Source of the DNA: Humulus lupulus
Lineage: Eukaryota; Streptophyta; Magnoliopsida; Rosales; Cannabaceae
Length of the DNA: 64,000 bases
NCBI RefSeq assembly: GCF_963169125.1
Contig: NC_084799.1
Coordinates: 67,262,143 to 67,326,142 of the forward strand
Direction of reading: 5' to 3'
Shown: positions 43,575 to 55,415 of the stretch, one piece after another
Position numbering within the stretch: the first letter of the stretch is position 1
How the letters are laid out: the number at the start of each line of letters is the position of its first letter
Notes under the pieces: generated by a model
Told to the model about the DNA's origin: nothing
The model's input: the letters and a program-made list of their open reading frames with translations, nothing else
Database searches by the model: none
Program-made: the position numbers and the translations under genes

Positions 43575-44141
43575 TGCTGACCCTGATTTTGGTCAACGAC
43601 ATGGAGTCTAGAAAACGACAGGAAAGTAATATAGAGCTTGAGAAAATGATCTAATGGAAAGATAAAGAACACAGAGATTTATAGTGGTTCGACCCCAGTT
43701 ATTGGTAATGACCTACGTCCACTTGATACTATTATTAGTATTGAGCTCCAAAGGTGTGATCAAAGAACTAGGGTTCTTGAGTTTCACAGAGATTGGAAGA
43801 AGAAAACAATACAATGATGGATAATAGTAATATAATTCTCAAAGAAAAAGATCGAACCCCTTCCTTTAGCTATTTCTTGTGTATTTATAGGCTCAAGAAG
43901 GATTACATGAATTAGAAAATAATAGTTGTCCTTAATAAACAGATCTGCAAGTCATAATGAAGAGATATTCTCGGATATCATTACAACTGTACAGATCTTT
44001 ACATAAATGAACGGAGTATACAACCAGTCTGGTCGTTTATAAAACGTGGTGTTTCCATGTGAAAATAATGCTGGTCGATAGGCGAGTCGTATCTCTGCTA
44101 CGTGTTTGCCACGTCATCAGCAGCTGATTTATGGATAAATA
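43575..44141 (-). repeat. 5' LTR of element B (567 bp)
   Basis: Plus-strand edges are TGCTGACCCTG (TGTTG mutated) and GGATAAATA. It lacks about 20 bp that the 3' LTR has near 33205, and otherwise differs by roughly 5 percent. Confidence 0.93.
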
Positions 44142-44490
44142 GTTTGCATGTTGATAGATGATTGATAGGGTAGTGAAATATTCTTCCGTAGGAGTTAGGA
44201 GCCAGTTTGGTAGTCAAGATTGTAGATTTAGGGCGTAAAATCGAAGTAAAAATTCGATTTTTAAGCTAGGTGAAAACTGGGTTTTTCCCGCCCCTTCGAA
44301 GTCAAAAAAACTTTTTCCTAAAAAAACTTTTTACTTCCGCTTTTCAATCTGTTTTTCAAACTGCTCGTATAGAACTTAGTGTTTCTATTAGAATGCTGCT
44401 GATCGAATACGCGAGCAACGTTATTCCAACTTTCAACACAAGCTTTTAAGCTTTATGTCTTATCTCCCCCTTTCTTTGTTCACAACTTTC
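44142..44490 (+). other. Remainder of the first intron of element C antisense gene
   Basis: It resumes element C directly after the element B target duplication and aligns with 33750-34108 of element B. The acceptor position, CAG in B at 34101, reads CAC at 44481-44483 here, so normal splicing may be lost. In-frame upstream ATG codons exist at 44455. Confidence 0.65.
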
Positions 44491-47112
44491 ATGCAAGATC
44501 CGTGGGGAGGAGAAAGACCCATCGACGACGACTTATTGGCTCAACTGATTGAGGACGACGAGCAACCATCATCGTTAATACCTGACATTCCCTTTTCTCA
44601 TGCCACTTCAAACACTCCATCTATCCTCATTCAAAATATGGCTCAAGCAAAAACTACAGCCCAGAAAAAGAAAACTCCCAATCCTTCAAATCAGTCTGCT
44701 CCTCGGGCTTAAATTCCCTCAACAAGTGGTCGAGCAGAAAATATTCCTGACCCCAATATCCATACTCATGCTCAACCCCAAAATGCCATTCAACCAGATG
44801 TTGAGTGGTATGTTGTACTTGAGAGCTGGGCGACGATCAGGATGATCGCCAACTACATCAGAAAATATGGACTCCCGGGGGTGACATTAGTTCGACCCAA
44901 TCAAGACCAAAGGGCGAATTTTCCTGGAGGCGCCTTCAGTGCCTGGTCGAGATACCATATTGAGGCAGGGGCTACCTTGCCTCTTCATTCATTCTTTCAA
45001 GGGGTGGCCAACTACTTCGGGGTCGCCCCTTTCCAAATAACTCTCAATGGGTATAGAATGCTCGCAGCACTCTATATCCTTTATAGCCACAAAAAATGGC
45101 CTATGCCAACACCCCATGAGGTTAATTACTTGTTCGACCTCAATTCTAACCCCAACAAGGAAGGTATGAGGTTCTTTCATTTTTTTCATCAGGAAACAGG
45201 GTACACCTTCCTGACCGACACTACTCACATATCGAATGTGGGGAGGTACTACCAGGAGTATTTCCTCACGACCGACATGGTCGCAAACAACATGGCCTTT
45301 ACTCATGGAGGTAACACCTTTATACCACTAGTCGTTAATCTTCCTTTAATCTTCCCTCTACACTTTCTTAGACTTTTAATGCCTTTCAGGCCCATGTTTG
45401 CGACCAGACCCCACTCCTGACATGGAGCTACGATCAGCCCTCTTGGCCAGTATGACTAATGTGGAGAAAAGCATCAAGCATTTGGTTACAGAGGCTAATC
45501 TTAGGCTGGTCAGCCTTTTGGCCCCTCATCAGGACATGAGCGAGTCAACAGCGGGGAGTGCTACTGGCGGAGAAGTTCCCGAGCAGTACCCGGACGTCGA
45601 CTAAGCCCCTCCAAGGAGGGCCACTGGAGTAATAATCAGGGAACCTTCCAGCACCCCGCGGGCTGCTGCTCCCCCCGCCCCAAAGGGAAAAGGGAAAAAG
45701 AAGGCCACCGAACCTCTCGAGCCCCTCAACGAATCTTCGGACGAGAACGGTACTGATCTCTCGCTCTTAGATAGCTTGCCAATTCCCTGTCACTTATTTG
45801 ACGGGGACGGCAATTTTAAGTACGCTCCAAATTTAGATTCAGCCTTCTTCATGCCAGAGAGTGAGTGTAAGACTAGTAGAGTTTATAATGTAGCGACCAA
45901 TTATGATAGCTCGGGTATTTCATTTGCAATTTTTTTCTGTTTCTTTTCCTGACAACATACTTAATTGTTTATACTATCTCACCGTTCGAATATATGCTTC
46001 TTTTCCAGATATGGACTTTGAGTGCATGTTCGATATGTACAGCGCCCCCAAGGCTCCCTAAGCTCCCTCGAGCAAAAAGAAAGCGAGCAAGAGGCATCCT
46101 GGGGAAAGCAGTAAAATGCCTCAGGCTAAGAAATCTCACAATGCAGGCCTCCCGGAGGACGGACCCTCAGCCAATTCAACACCACCCCCTTATCCTCACG
46201 AGCAGAAGACTCCCCCTGCTCCTGCTGGGTCGACATCGTCTCCACCGGCTCCAACCGACCAAACTCGGCAGGCTAGTCCTGCTTCCACAGGGGGCAACAT
46301 AACAAGTCATGCCTTTAGATCGCTCAAGGACAAGGTCGCAAAAATTGTGAAGCACGACCGCTGCCGAGAGGCGATGGTTGCGACTGAGACAATGGATGTC
46401 GACCAGATCCTAACCCGTGCCTTGAATGAATTTGCCAGTGTAAGTTATCTTTTTCTGTGGAGGCGGCTTCTTTTATACTCTACAGTTTGTCTAATCGTTG
46501 CTCTGATCGCAGGCATTTCTAACCCTTACTGTCGTTCAGCTACGCTCGGGCGTCGTCACCGAGAAGTCCAAATCTTTGGAGCAATGGCAGCCTAACGAAC
46601 TTAAAGCTGCTGAGGCGAAGTACACTGAGCAGCTTGAGGCGGTGCTCGAGAAGAAGAACAAACTGGCTAAAGAGTTGAAGGTGAAGCAAAATTCTCTGGA
46701 TAAGGCCATCGAGCAAAGGGAACGGTTTAAGGATTCTAACCGCATTAACTACCGTGAGGCTAAAAATCTCGAGCAGGAGTTGATCGCGAGCAGACAGGAG
46801 ACTACAACTTTGGAGGGCCAGCTCGAGGAGCTTGAAAAAGCTAATGCCAACAATTTGGAAAGGTACAAGAACGCCACGAGTAAGTGTTTTTATGACTTCT
46901 AGAAACACAACCAAGGGGCAGACTTCATCTATCTTCCCGAGCGCGGAAGGCAAGCCGAGATAGCCCGCTGCGCTGCTCGACTGGTAGAAGAGGAGAGGGC
47001 AAGGGTACCTGCCTCACCCAAAATCTCCTTGGGGACTGGCATGGACAGGGCGGACAATGAAACTGCAGATGTCATTGACCAGGGTACCCCTCAAGATCCT
47101 CCGGCTTCATAG
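44491..47112 (+). pseudogene. Element C antisense extra gene, four coding exons
   Basis: Predicted exons are 44491-45310, 45390-45866, 46009-46439 and 46513-47112. The intron at 45311-45389 has exactly the 79-bp length seen in B. Domains are as in B: MQDPWGGER start, PF04195-like block ('WSRYHIEAGATLPLHSFF', 'YFGVAPFQITLNGYRMLAAL'), exon 2 'LASMTNVEKSIKHLVTEANL', a basic Ser/Pro exon 3, and a coiled coil in exon 4. Stops are at 44710-44712, 45602-45604 and 46900-46902 (Trp to stop). The middle of exon 1 and most of exon 4 remain open. Confidence 0.8.
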
Positions 47113-47793
47113 TCTGCTATTTCTTATAATCTTTCAAGTACTCGACCTACGGGTCGTAATGTAAAGACATTAATTTTTTATTGCTGCATGGGCAACTATT
47201 TTTCTTTTAATCAGACAATTACATCCGAGCAGTACTGCTCGCGGTGTAAAGTAATTCGTATTTTATATTATAACACCTTTTTATCTTATTATAATATCTG
47301 TTCGCATGATTGAACTTAGCATAGCACTTTGGTTTGATTTAATAAAATACAAAATTTTGAAAAATACTCTAAGTACCCTAGCATGCTTTCACTTATGTTG
47401 CTCATGTGTTTACATTCCTTTTAATGATATGCTTTGCTTACTTGTACCTTATATGCCCCCCAAGTGATCAAGGAGCTTTAGGTCCTTGGTTACTTGCCTT
47501 GACCAAAACCTGTTTGAACAATGCTGCTTGTAGCAAAATAATTGAAATTGTAATACAACAAAACAACACACGTAATGAGCAAATACTTGTAATAAATACA
47601 ATAATTGGCAAGAAATGATTGGCTGCGCACAGTCCCATATGTTTCTCGTAATAAATGGATGAAACATGTCTGTACGAGTGATCAATAAGATCTTACACTT
47701 ATAAGCGATCGGTCACATAAAATGACCAACCCTTTTTCAAAACTTATGAAAAGTAAAATTAATACAAGCCAATTCTTTAAGAAGAATTGTTTA
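47113..47793. other. Element C spacer between convergent antisense gene and pol
   Basis: Layout as in B, with the 'gccccccaagtgatc' block near 47453-47470, a CGACC...GGGTCG hairpin near 47142-47156 and the inverted repeat at 47219-47249. No gene seen. Confidence 0.7.
47219..47249. repeat. Conserved inverted repeat in spacer (element C copy)
   Basis: The core CGAGCAGTACTGCTCG is a perfect 16-base palindrome. Flanks TTACATC and GCGGTGTAA extend the pairing to 31 bases with few mismatches. Confidence 0.9.
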
Positions 47794-49099
47794 TTAGTAA
47801 TACTTGCGCAGGTGTTCTCCATTCCAATAGCGAGGAACGAAATCTCTGTTTAAGAGTGCAAGCTTATAAGTGCCTGGATGAAGGACTTCTTCAATCTGGT
47901 ATGACCCTTCCCAATTAGTTCTGAGTACTCCAGTAGCTTGGTTGCGGGTATTTTGAAAAACTCTTCGGAGTACAAGATCTCCAATGTTGAACTTTCTTTC
48001 TCGCACTTTAGAGTTGAAATACCGAGCAACTTTTTGCTGGTACGCAGCTACTCGGAGTTGGGCTTGTTCACGTTTCTCATCGATCAAGTCCAGGGATTCC
48101 ATCAATAGCTAGCTGTTCGAACCTTGATCGTACGTTATTCTGCGATGCGAAGGCGGATCTAACTCGACAGGCAACATAGCTTCATATCCATAGGCCAAAG
48201 AGAATGGAGTATGACCCATTGATGTTCAGTGGGAAGTTCTGTATGACCAAAGTACTTTAGGAAATTGTTCTGGCCACGCCCCCTTAGCTTCTTCTAGTCT
48301 TTTCTTTAGTGTATCCTTCAATGTTTTGTTGACTGCCTCAACTTGTCCATTTTCTTGGGGATGAGCGACTGAAGAGAAGCTCTTAATAATACCATGTCGT
48401 TTGCAGAAGTCCGTGAATAAATCACTGTCAAACTGGGTGCAGTTATCCGAGACGATCTTCCTTGGCAATCCATAGCGACAAATGATGTTTTTGATCACAA
48501 AATCCAACACTTTCTTGGTCATTATGGTTGCAAGCGGCTTAGCGTCGTCCTATTTGGTGAAGTAGTCGACGACAACCACAGCATATATGACACAGCCTTT
48601 TCCCATGGGCAAAGATCTAATTAGGTCGATACCCCAAACTACAAACGACGGGCTTTACATCTGCTTAAGCTCATTAGGGGTTGCTCATGGGATTTTGGAG
48701 AATCTCTGGCATTTGTCACACTTCCGCACAAATTCCATCGAGTCTTCATTCATCTTTGGCCAGAAATATCCTTGCCTTAGTATCTTTTCTGACAAACTCT
48801 ACCCCCCAGCGTGGTCTCCACAAAAACCTTCGTGCACCTCTTTCATCAATTCTTTGGCTTTCTCCTTTGTAATACATCTGAGGAGTGGCATTGAGTATCC
48901 CCTTCGGTACAAGATTCCATTGAACAGGATATACCTAGCAGCTTACCGTTGAAGGGTCTCGGCTTTGTTTCTGTCCATTGGTAATGTGCCTTGCGTCAGA
49001 TACTCTACGTATGGAGCCATCCACGTATCCGCCATCTGGATCACTAGAGTGGTTTCCTCCGCTTGAATGCTAGGCATTGTTAGCCACTCAACCGACACT
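47794..49099 (-). pseudogene. Element C integrase
   Basis: Zinc-binding residues and the core are present on the minus strand: 'IVSDNCTQFDSDLFT' with the second Asp near 48445, and 'ENGQVEAVNK' with the Glu near 48345. The C-terminal end 'LRTNWEGSYQIEEVLHPGTY' is open to the TAA at 47794. Stops lie at 48685-48687 (Ile-Pro-stop), 48109-48111 and near 48229. The first two coincide with stops in element B. Confidence 0.9.
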
Positions 49100-51095
49100 A
49101 TATTAAGAGTATCACCATCCTTCGCACTTGATAATTTGGCCAAAGTGTCCGCATTGGAATTCTGATCCCGAGGTACTTGCTGGAGACTGTATTTGTCGAA
49201 CTGAGCCAATAGATCCTTTGTTTTGTTCAGAGAGGCAATCATCTTTAAACCTTGCGCCTGTTATTCTCCCAGGACCTGATTCACCACCAGATGAGAATTA
49301 TTATAGATTTCAAGCAATTTTCTATTCATGTCCCTGGCTAACCGCAATCCAGCGAGCAGTGCTTCATACTCAGCCTCAATGTTGGAAGCAGTGAAGTCAA
49401 ATCTGATTGCGTAGTGAAATCGATGCCCCTCCGGCATTATCAATATCACTCCTGCCCCAGCGTGGCACTCGTTAGAAGAACCGTCTTTAAATAATTTCCA
49501 TGTGGCGGTTTGGCTTTGACATTCATGCTCGCTAGGTTCTTCAATTTTCTCACCACTCGTAAGTTCAGTGAACTCTGCAATGAAGTTCGCCAGGGCTTGT
49601 CCTTTGATCACTGCTCATGACAAGTAAGATATGCCGAACTGCCCGAGTTCGACTGCCCATTTTAGCAATCTACCTACAGCCTTTGGTTTTTGCAGGACTT
49701 GTCGAAGAGGTTGGTCGGTCAAGACCGTAATTGGATGAGCTTGGAAGTAAGGCCGCAGTTTCCTAGAGGCCAAAACTAGGCAATAGGCTAGCTTTTCGAT
49801 GGGCGGGTACTGCTGTTTTGCCCCAATCAGCCTTTTGTTTACATAGTAAACAACCTTCTGCACGCCTTCTTCTACCCTTACTAGAACAACACTAGCAGCG
49901 TATTCCATGATCGCCAGGTAGATGAATAAAGTTTCTTTATCGACCGGCTTTGACAGGATGGGTGGTTGCGCCATATGTGTTTTTAGTGCTTGGAAAGCCT
50001 GTTCTCACTCCTCCGTCCATTCAAACTTTTTATTGCCCCTGAGTAGATTAAAGAATGGGATGCACTTATCTGTTGACTTTGAAATGAATCTACTTAGAGC
50101 GACAATTCTTCCGGTTAAGCTTTGAACAACCTTAATTTTTACTGGCGATTTCATGTCGATCAGGGCTTTAATTTTCTCGGGATTGGCTTCAATTCCCCTC
50201 GAGTCAACTATAAATCCCAAGAACTTCCCTGATCCTACTCTGAAGGAACATTTAAGGGGATTTAGCTTCATCTGATATTTGTTCAAGACGTTGAAGCACT
50301 CCTGCAAATCCCTTACATACCCTTCTGCTCTCTTCAACTTGACCAACATGTCGTCGACATAGACCTCCATGTTTGTGCCGATCAACTCCTTAAACATGTG
50401 GTTGACGAGTCGCTGGTAAGTCGCACCAGCGTTTTTCAAACCAAAGGGCATCACTTTGTAACAGTAGAGCCCTGTATCAGTCCGAAAGCAAGTATGATCT
50501 TCATCAGGGGGATGCATACTAATTTCATTATACCCAGAGTACACATCCATAAATGAGAGGATCTCATGTCCTGCAGTGGCATCGATCAGCTGGTCGATCC
50601 TTGGGAGTGGGAAACAATTTTTGGGGCAGACTTTATTTAGGTTTGTAAAATCCACGCATGTACGCCACTTGCCATTCGGCTTGGGCACTAGTACGGGATT
50701 AAAGACCCACGATGGATAAAATCTACCCTGATGAACCCATTCTCCTTCAGCTTCTCGACTTCTTCTTTTAAGGCCCTTGATCTATCTTTGTCGAGTGGCC
50801 TTCTTTTTTGTTACACTGGTGGAAAACTCTTGTCGATATTTAGGACATGGCTGATGACTGCAGGATCTATCCCGACCATGTCTTTGTGCAACTAGGCAAA
50901 GAACTCCTTGTTCCTCCTTAAAAACTCCACCAGTGCTTGTTTTGTTATTATTTCTAAGTTTTTACTGACTTTCACAACTCTGGTCGGATTTTCTTCATCG
51001 AGTTGGACCTTTTTAAGGTCCTCAATGGGTCCCACTTCTTCTTCAAAATCCCCAAAGTGAGGATCCAAATCCCTACCCTCACTTTGGGGAACGCC
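49100..51095 (-). pseudogene. Element C reverse transcriptase and two RNase H domains
   Basis: The RT frame from 50688 to 50005 includes 'KWRTCVDFTNLNKVCP', 'FMDVYSGYNEI', 'PFGLKNAGATYQRLVN' and an intact Tyr-Val-Asp-Asp box at 50350-50361. A one-base loss near 50720 breaks the frame upstream. RNase H (49974-49615) and the second RNase H (49611-49261, 'NIEAEYEALLAGLRLARDMN') follow, separated by stops at about 50003, 49614 and 49259. Confidence 0.92.
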
Positions 51096-51740
51096 CTATT
51101 TGGTGGCATTATCACCTAAGTGGGCCTGAACATCAATCGCCATTTGCAATTCCTTTCCGGTAGCGTCTCTCGATACACCCTTCTTCGCCTTGGTGATCGA
51201 CGCGTGGTAGCACTCCCTCGGTTCCCTCTGGTTTCCCAATACGCAATCTACCCCTGCATCTGTTGGGAATTTCATGGCGAGGTGCCATATCGAGGTGATG
51301 GCTCGCAGGTCGACCAAAATTGGTCTCCCAATTACAGCATTGTAGGCCGAAGGACAATCAACTACTATAAAAGTAGTGAGTAATGTTCTATTAGCAGGTG
51401 TGGTGCCTACTGTAATTGGGAGTCTAATTGACCCTGTTGGGGCGAGCCCTTCTCCGAAAAAACCATAAATGGTTTGGTTGCATGGCTCCATGTCCTTTAC
51501 GGACAATTTCATTCTTTCTAGCGAAGACTTGTATAGGATACTGACCGAACTTCCTGTATCAACCAATACCCTCTTAACCATCATGTTTGCAATCTGTACG
51601 TCCACGACCAGCGGATCAGAGTATGGGAATCGCACGTGATGGGCGTCGTCGTCAGAGAAGGTTATCAGTTCCTCCTCTGTTCGAGCCTTTTTTGGTACTC
51701 GATCCTCGACACTCATCATCTCGATGTCCTAGTTGTAGCG
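51096..51740 (-). pseudogene. Element C protease region
   Basis: A 207-codon open frame (51719-51096) holds the intact motif Asp-Thr-Gly-Ser-Ser at 51546-51560, 'QTIYGFFGEGLAPTGSIRLP', 'YNAVIGRPILVDLRAITSIW' and the trailing linker to RT. It is the best preserved protease in the window. Confidence 0.9.
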
Positions 51741-54026
51741 CAGGGTTCGAGCGTATCATTCCCTTGCCTTCCCACTATCTCCTGCAAGATGCGGGCCTCC
51801 GCAGATGGTGAGTAGAGTGCCTGCCATAGGAGCTGGCTGTAAAGGTGGCGAGCGTTGGCGTGCAGGCGCCTGCTCGTTGCCACCTTGAGCCTCTCGCTGA
51901 GAACCTCCTGTGGCTCGAAAATATCTTCTTAAATGTCCATGCCTTATCAGGAACTCAATCTCGTCCTTTAGCTGGATACACTCGTTGGTGTCGTGCCCGT
52001 AGTCGTTGTGAAAATGACAGAACTTTGTTGTATCTCTCTTGGAGATATATTTCCTTATAGGTGCGGGTCCTTTGTAGGGCACGTTTGAGCTGGTCACCTG
52101 ATAGACCTCAGCTCGGCTTTTGACAAGGGCAGTGTAATTGGTGAATCTCAGTTCATACCGACTACCCTTGGGGCACTTACTCTCGGAGGTCGAGGGTTCA
52201 TTGTTCGCCCACTTTCCACCATTTCTACCATTTCCATTCCTGTTGCCTTTGCCATTGCCATTGGGTTTTTCTGACCCATTGGTGGCTTTGGCGGGATCTT
52301 CCTTAGGCCCCTTGTCTTTTGTTGGCGATTTCCCTTCGTTGGCAATCGCGTCTTCGAGCTTGATGTATCGATCAGCTCAATCTAAGAACTCTTGGGTGCT
52401 CCTTACCCCATTCTTTTTTAGGCTGCTCTAGAGGGGTGAATGGCGCCTAACCCCAGCAGTTAGGGCCATCATCTTACCTTCATCGCCCACAGTCTTGGCT
52501 CCAGCTGCAGCTCGCATGAAGCGCTGAACATACTCATTTAAGGGCTCTCCCTCTTTCTGGTGTATCTCGAGCAGTTGGTTGGCCTCAATGGGGTGCGCGC
52601 GACCCACATAGAACTATCCGTAAAAATCTTTTACGAACATTTCCCACGATACTATACTAGCAGGAGGGAACTTAAAGAATCACTCTTGGGCGATGTCAGA
52701 CAATGTTGCAGGGAAGATGCGGCAGCGAGCATCTTCTGATACCTTTTGTATATCCATTTGTATCTCAAACTTATTAACGTGAGATACTGGGTCTCCATAC
52801 CCGTCAAAATTTGGCAGTGTTGGCATCTTGAATTTACTGGGGGTTTCAGCCACAGCAATCCTCTGTATGAAAGGGGTGCCTCTCCTTCGATCATACTCAA
52901 TGTGGGATGTTCGCCCCTCGACTAGCTGCTGCACCGCCTAGTTTAGGGCATCGATCTGAGCTTGAACAACTTCTGGGATTGCCGGGGCCACTGGTGCCAG
53001 GGGAACGTACTCATCGTGCCATTCACGGGGGTAATTAAGTACGTCCCTCAGATCATCGTCTCTTCATCTCTGCTCGCTGGCTCCCAGCCGACTAAAGACG
53101 TTATGCTCCCTTGGCTGCCCCCCAGCGTTATGGCCCACTGGTTGATCCTCTGTAGGTGGGGGACTCCTGCCTCCACCTCTTTCTTTGTTTCTTCGACCAG
53201 CAATTCTTCTGCCAGAATCGGCTTCATTGTAGTCGTGGCCATCTCTGAATTGTGGCTGACTATGGTGTGACCGACTATTTACTTTGTTACCTCCTCAGGT
53301 TGGCATTTCCCGAGCATCAGGGGGAGGCCTGCGCTGGTCGGTGGGTCCCCGTGCATTGTTATGTCGTGGGCGGCCCTTGACCGCAGAGCCTGTCTCGGAG
53401 TTCCTCCTATTGGCAGAAGGACGCTGCCCCTTGCTCGGTAGATTCGACTCTTCATCCTTTGGGCGTCTAGGGCTGCGGGGTGGTTGCCCGGCCCTATTCT
53501 GCCTCTGGCACTGGAGATTGCCTCGACCAACCTAAGATGGAGGTTGCTGCTCAGTATCCCTAGGTGGGACATCATCCTAAGCCACAGGCGGCTGCTCCGA
53601 CCTTTGAGGGCTTACCGGCTGGAGCGGAGGACTAGAATTGAGACCCCTTTGAGGCGGCCCGTTTGGTGGCTGATTTGGCTGGGAGGCTGGCGCAACCTGA
53701 TTCCTAGCCAATTGGATGGCTGCTTCAAGGGTGGCCATGGTATCCCTCTGTCGTCGATCCATCTCAGCCTGCCGCTCACTCAGCTCCTGACGCTGGCGTT
53801 CTATTTCTCTTTGCTGCGATGCCATTATCTTTGCAGCATTCTCTTGATTGGCCCTCAGATTGGCCAACTCATCATGCAACACCCCCAGTAGTGCCTTCAA
53901 TGATTCAGAATCTAACTCCTCTTCATCAAACTCGAAATGTGGTTCGTCGTCAGCCACATTTGGGTTAGGAGGCTGGGATGATGCAGCGCTAGCAGCCTGT
54001 CCGGTCCTCTTAGATGTTTTTGCCAT
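51741..54026 (-). pseudogene. Element C gag
   Basis: It starts at ATG 54026 (MAKTSKRTGQ...). The first 149 codons are open. Capsid blocks follow near 52860-52600 ('FDGYGDPVSHVNKFEIQMDI') and the zinc knuckle 'FCHFHNDYGHDTNEC' near 52024-51980. Stops are at 52938-52940 and several others. Codons corresponding to the B/D stops at 43259 and 43181 are intact Gln codons here. Confidence 0.88.
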
Positions 54027-54043
54027 TAGATTCTTTCACAAGT

Positions 54044-54060
54044 TCTCAATGAAAGCACCA
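54044..54060 (-). other. Primer binding site of element C
   Basis: The minus strand reads TGGTGCTTTCATTGAGA, three bases after the 5' LTR end. Confidence 0.75.
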
Positions 54061-54063
54061 TAA

Positions 54064-54686
54064 TGTTGACCCTCGAATTGGCCAACGACACATAGTCAAA
54101 TATACGACAAAATATGAAACGACACTTGAAAAGATAATCTAATGGAAAGGAAAAAACACCAAGGAATTATAGTGGTTCGGCCCCAAAGGATGTTCATGAC
54201 CTCCGCCCACTTAGTGATATTGTTATTATTGAATCTTAAAGTCATGATCAAAGAACTAAGGTTCTTGAGTGTCACAAACCTTAGATGGATTACAATAAAA
54301 TGATGAACAATCACTATTGCTCTTTCTCTCTCAATATCAAGCAAAAAAGCTAATGAATTCCAAAAGTCCTTTCCTTGAGCTATTTCATGCAAATTTATAG
54401 GCCCAAGGAGTTTTACACATGCTAATGTGTCCTATCTTTCCTTAATAATCGCGTATCAATGATAACTATGAAGAAATATTCAAATGCAGTTAATATTAGA
54501 TTACAACTTAAGAAGGAAATAAATTGGGCTTCACGATCAGCCGGGTCGTATAAAAAATTAACACTGACGATGATGTGTGCTTCTGGTCGATAGTCGAACA
54601 ACACCTTTGCCCTTTAATTACACCACGTGTCAATCCACGTGTGAGAAATCTTTGCCACGTCATTAATAACCATTTTTGGGTAAACA
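54064..54686 (-). repeat. 5' LTR of element C (623 bp)
   Basis: It is the same length as the 3' LTR, with edges TGTTGACCCTCG and GGGTAAACA. On the minus strand it would drive element C leftward, back to back with element D's LTR only 77 bp away. Confidence 0.95.
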
Positions 54687-54763
54687 ATTACATACAACGT
54701 TAATCCTCTATTAATGGTTCATATTTAAAAGGGAATAAAATTATTGTTTTACCATTTTAGCTA
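54687..54763 (-). repeat. Slice of host copia 5' LTR between elements C and D
   Basis: This 77-bp piece begins with element C's target duplication (ATTAC) and ends AGCTA at element D's left edge. Its composition and position continue the copia LTR from 31549. Confidence 0.7.
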
Positions 54764-55368
54764 TGTTATCCGAAAAATAGGCGTGGATGACGTGGCAGAC
54801 ATTTTTAACACGTGGCTGACACCTGGTAGAGGTTCTGTTCGACTATCGACTAGGGAGATTCCCCTGGCATAACATTTGGACCTTATATACAACTAGCTTG
54901 GTCGTATACTCCGTATATTTTGAGAAGATCTTGTGCAATTATGATCATATCCGAGATTATCTCCCATAATTCCTGAGTATCCGATTAATTAGGAAAGAAT
55001 ATCTGTAACAAATTTATGTAATCTTCCTGGAGCCTATAAGTAAAGAAAAATAGCTCAAGGAGGAGGATCTTTTCTTTTGGATAATTTGAGTTTATGCTTT
55101 ACAAGAGAGAGTTAGAGCTATTACCTTCTGATTGTATTATTCATCCCTCTAAGGCTGGTGAAACTCGAAGAACCCTAGTTCTTTGATCACTCCTTTGAGA
55201 ATCAATACCAATAATAGCTTAAGTGGACGTAGGTAATTACCAATTCTTGGGGCCGAACCACTATAATTTTTTGTGTCGTTTATTGTTCTTTCCATTATAT
55301 CAACTTCAATACCTTCTATCACATCAAGCGTTTGACTCCGTGTCAGTTGACCAAAACGAGGGTCAACA
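54764..55368 (+). repeat. 5' LTR of element D (605 bp)
   Basis: Edges are TGTTATCCGAAAA and GAGGGTCAACA. A TATA-like 'cctataagtaaag' lies near 55032. It is related to the LTRs of B and C, with shared blocks around 'aatagctcaagga' and 'aagaaccctagttctttgatca' in reverse. The U5 end carries the TTGACC...GGGTCAA hairpin. Confidence 0.92.
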
Positions 55369-55371
55369 TTC

Positions 55372-55388
55372 TAGTGCTTTCATTGAGA
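55372..55388 (+). other. Primer binding site of element D (mutated)
   Basis: TAGTGCTTTCATTGAGA lies three bases after the LTR, where B and C have TGG at the start. A G-to-A change has damaged the pairing with the tRNA CCA end. Confidence 0.7.
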
Positions 55389-55415
55389 ACTTGAGACGAA
55401 GTGGTTTAAGTACTA

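Larger units (their letters stand above)
32672..44141 (-). mobile_element. Element B: Ty3/gypsy Tat-type element nested in element C
   Basis: LTRs lie at 32672-33258 and 43575-44141, with flanking 5-mers ATTTG (32667-32671) and GTTTG (44142-44146). About 11.5 kb holds gag (43534), protease, RT, two RNase H domains, integrase (to 37311), spacer, an antisense gene on the plus strand (34109-36634) with its promoter, polypurine tract and LTR. The LTRs differ at about 27 sites plus a 20-bp gap (near 5 percent by eye). Several stops break gag-pol. It lies within the first intron of element C's antisense gene. Confidence 0.95.
31550..54686 (-). mobile_element. Element C: Ty3/gypsy Tat-type element, interrupted by element B
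   Basis: Both LTRs are 623 bp (31550-32172 and 54064-54686). The flanking 5-mers are ATTAT (31545-31549) and ATTAC (54687-54691), a duplication with one mismatch. Excluding element B it is about 11.7 kb: gag (54026), protease, RT, RNase H, second RNase H, integrase (to 47794), spacer, antisense gene (44491-47112, leader at 32405-32558), polypurine tract and 3' LTR. By eye the two LTRs differ at about 33 sites (near 5 percent). gag and pol carry several stops. Confidence 0.95.
13238..54763 (-). mobile_element. Host Ty1/copia element, minus strand, split by five insertions
   Basis: The pieces in minus-strand order are: 5' LTR (beyond the window, then 54763-54687 and 31549-30119), primer site (30118-30105), leader, gag (28094-27666), pol (22853-21819 and 14699-13651), polypurine tract and 3' LTR (13635-13238). 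The gaps are filled by elements C, D, the solo LTR at 22854-27093, the Harbinger transposon and element A. That these are one element follows from consistent strand and order, and from RT sequence continuing across the Harbinger TTA duplication. Everything in this interval not listed as a piece belongs to younger insertions. Confidence 0.75.
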
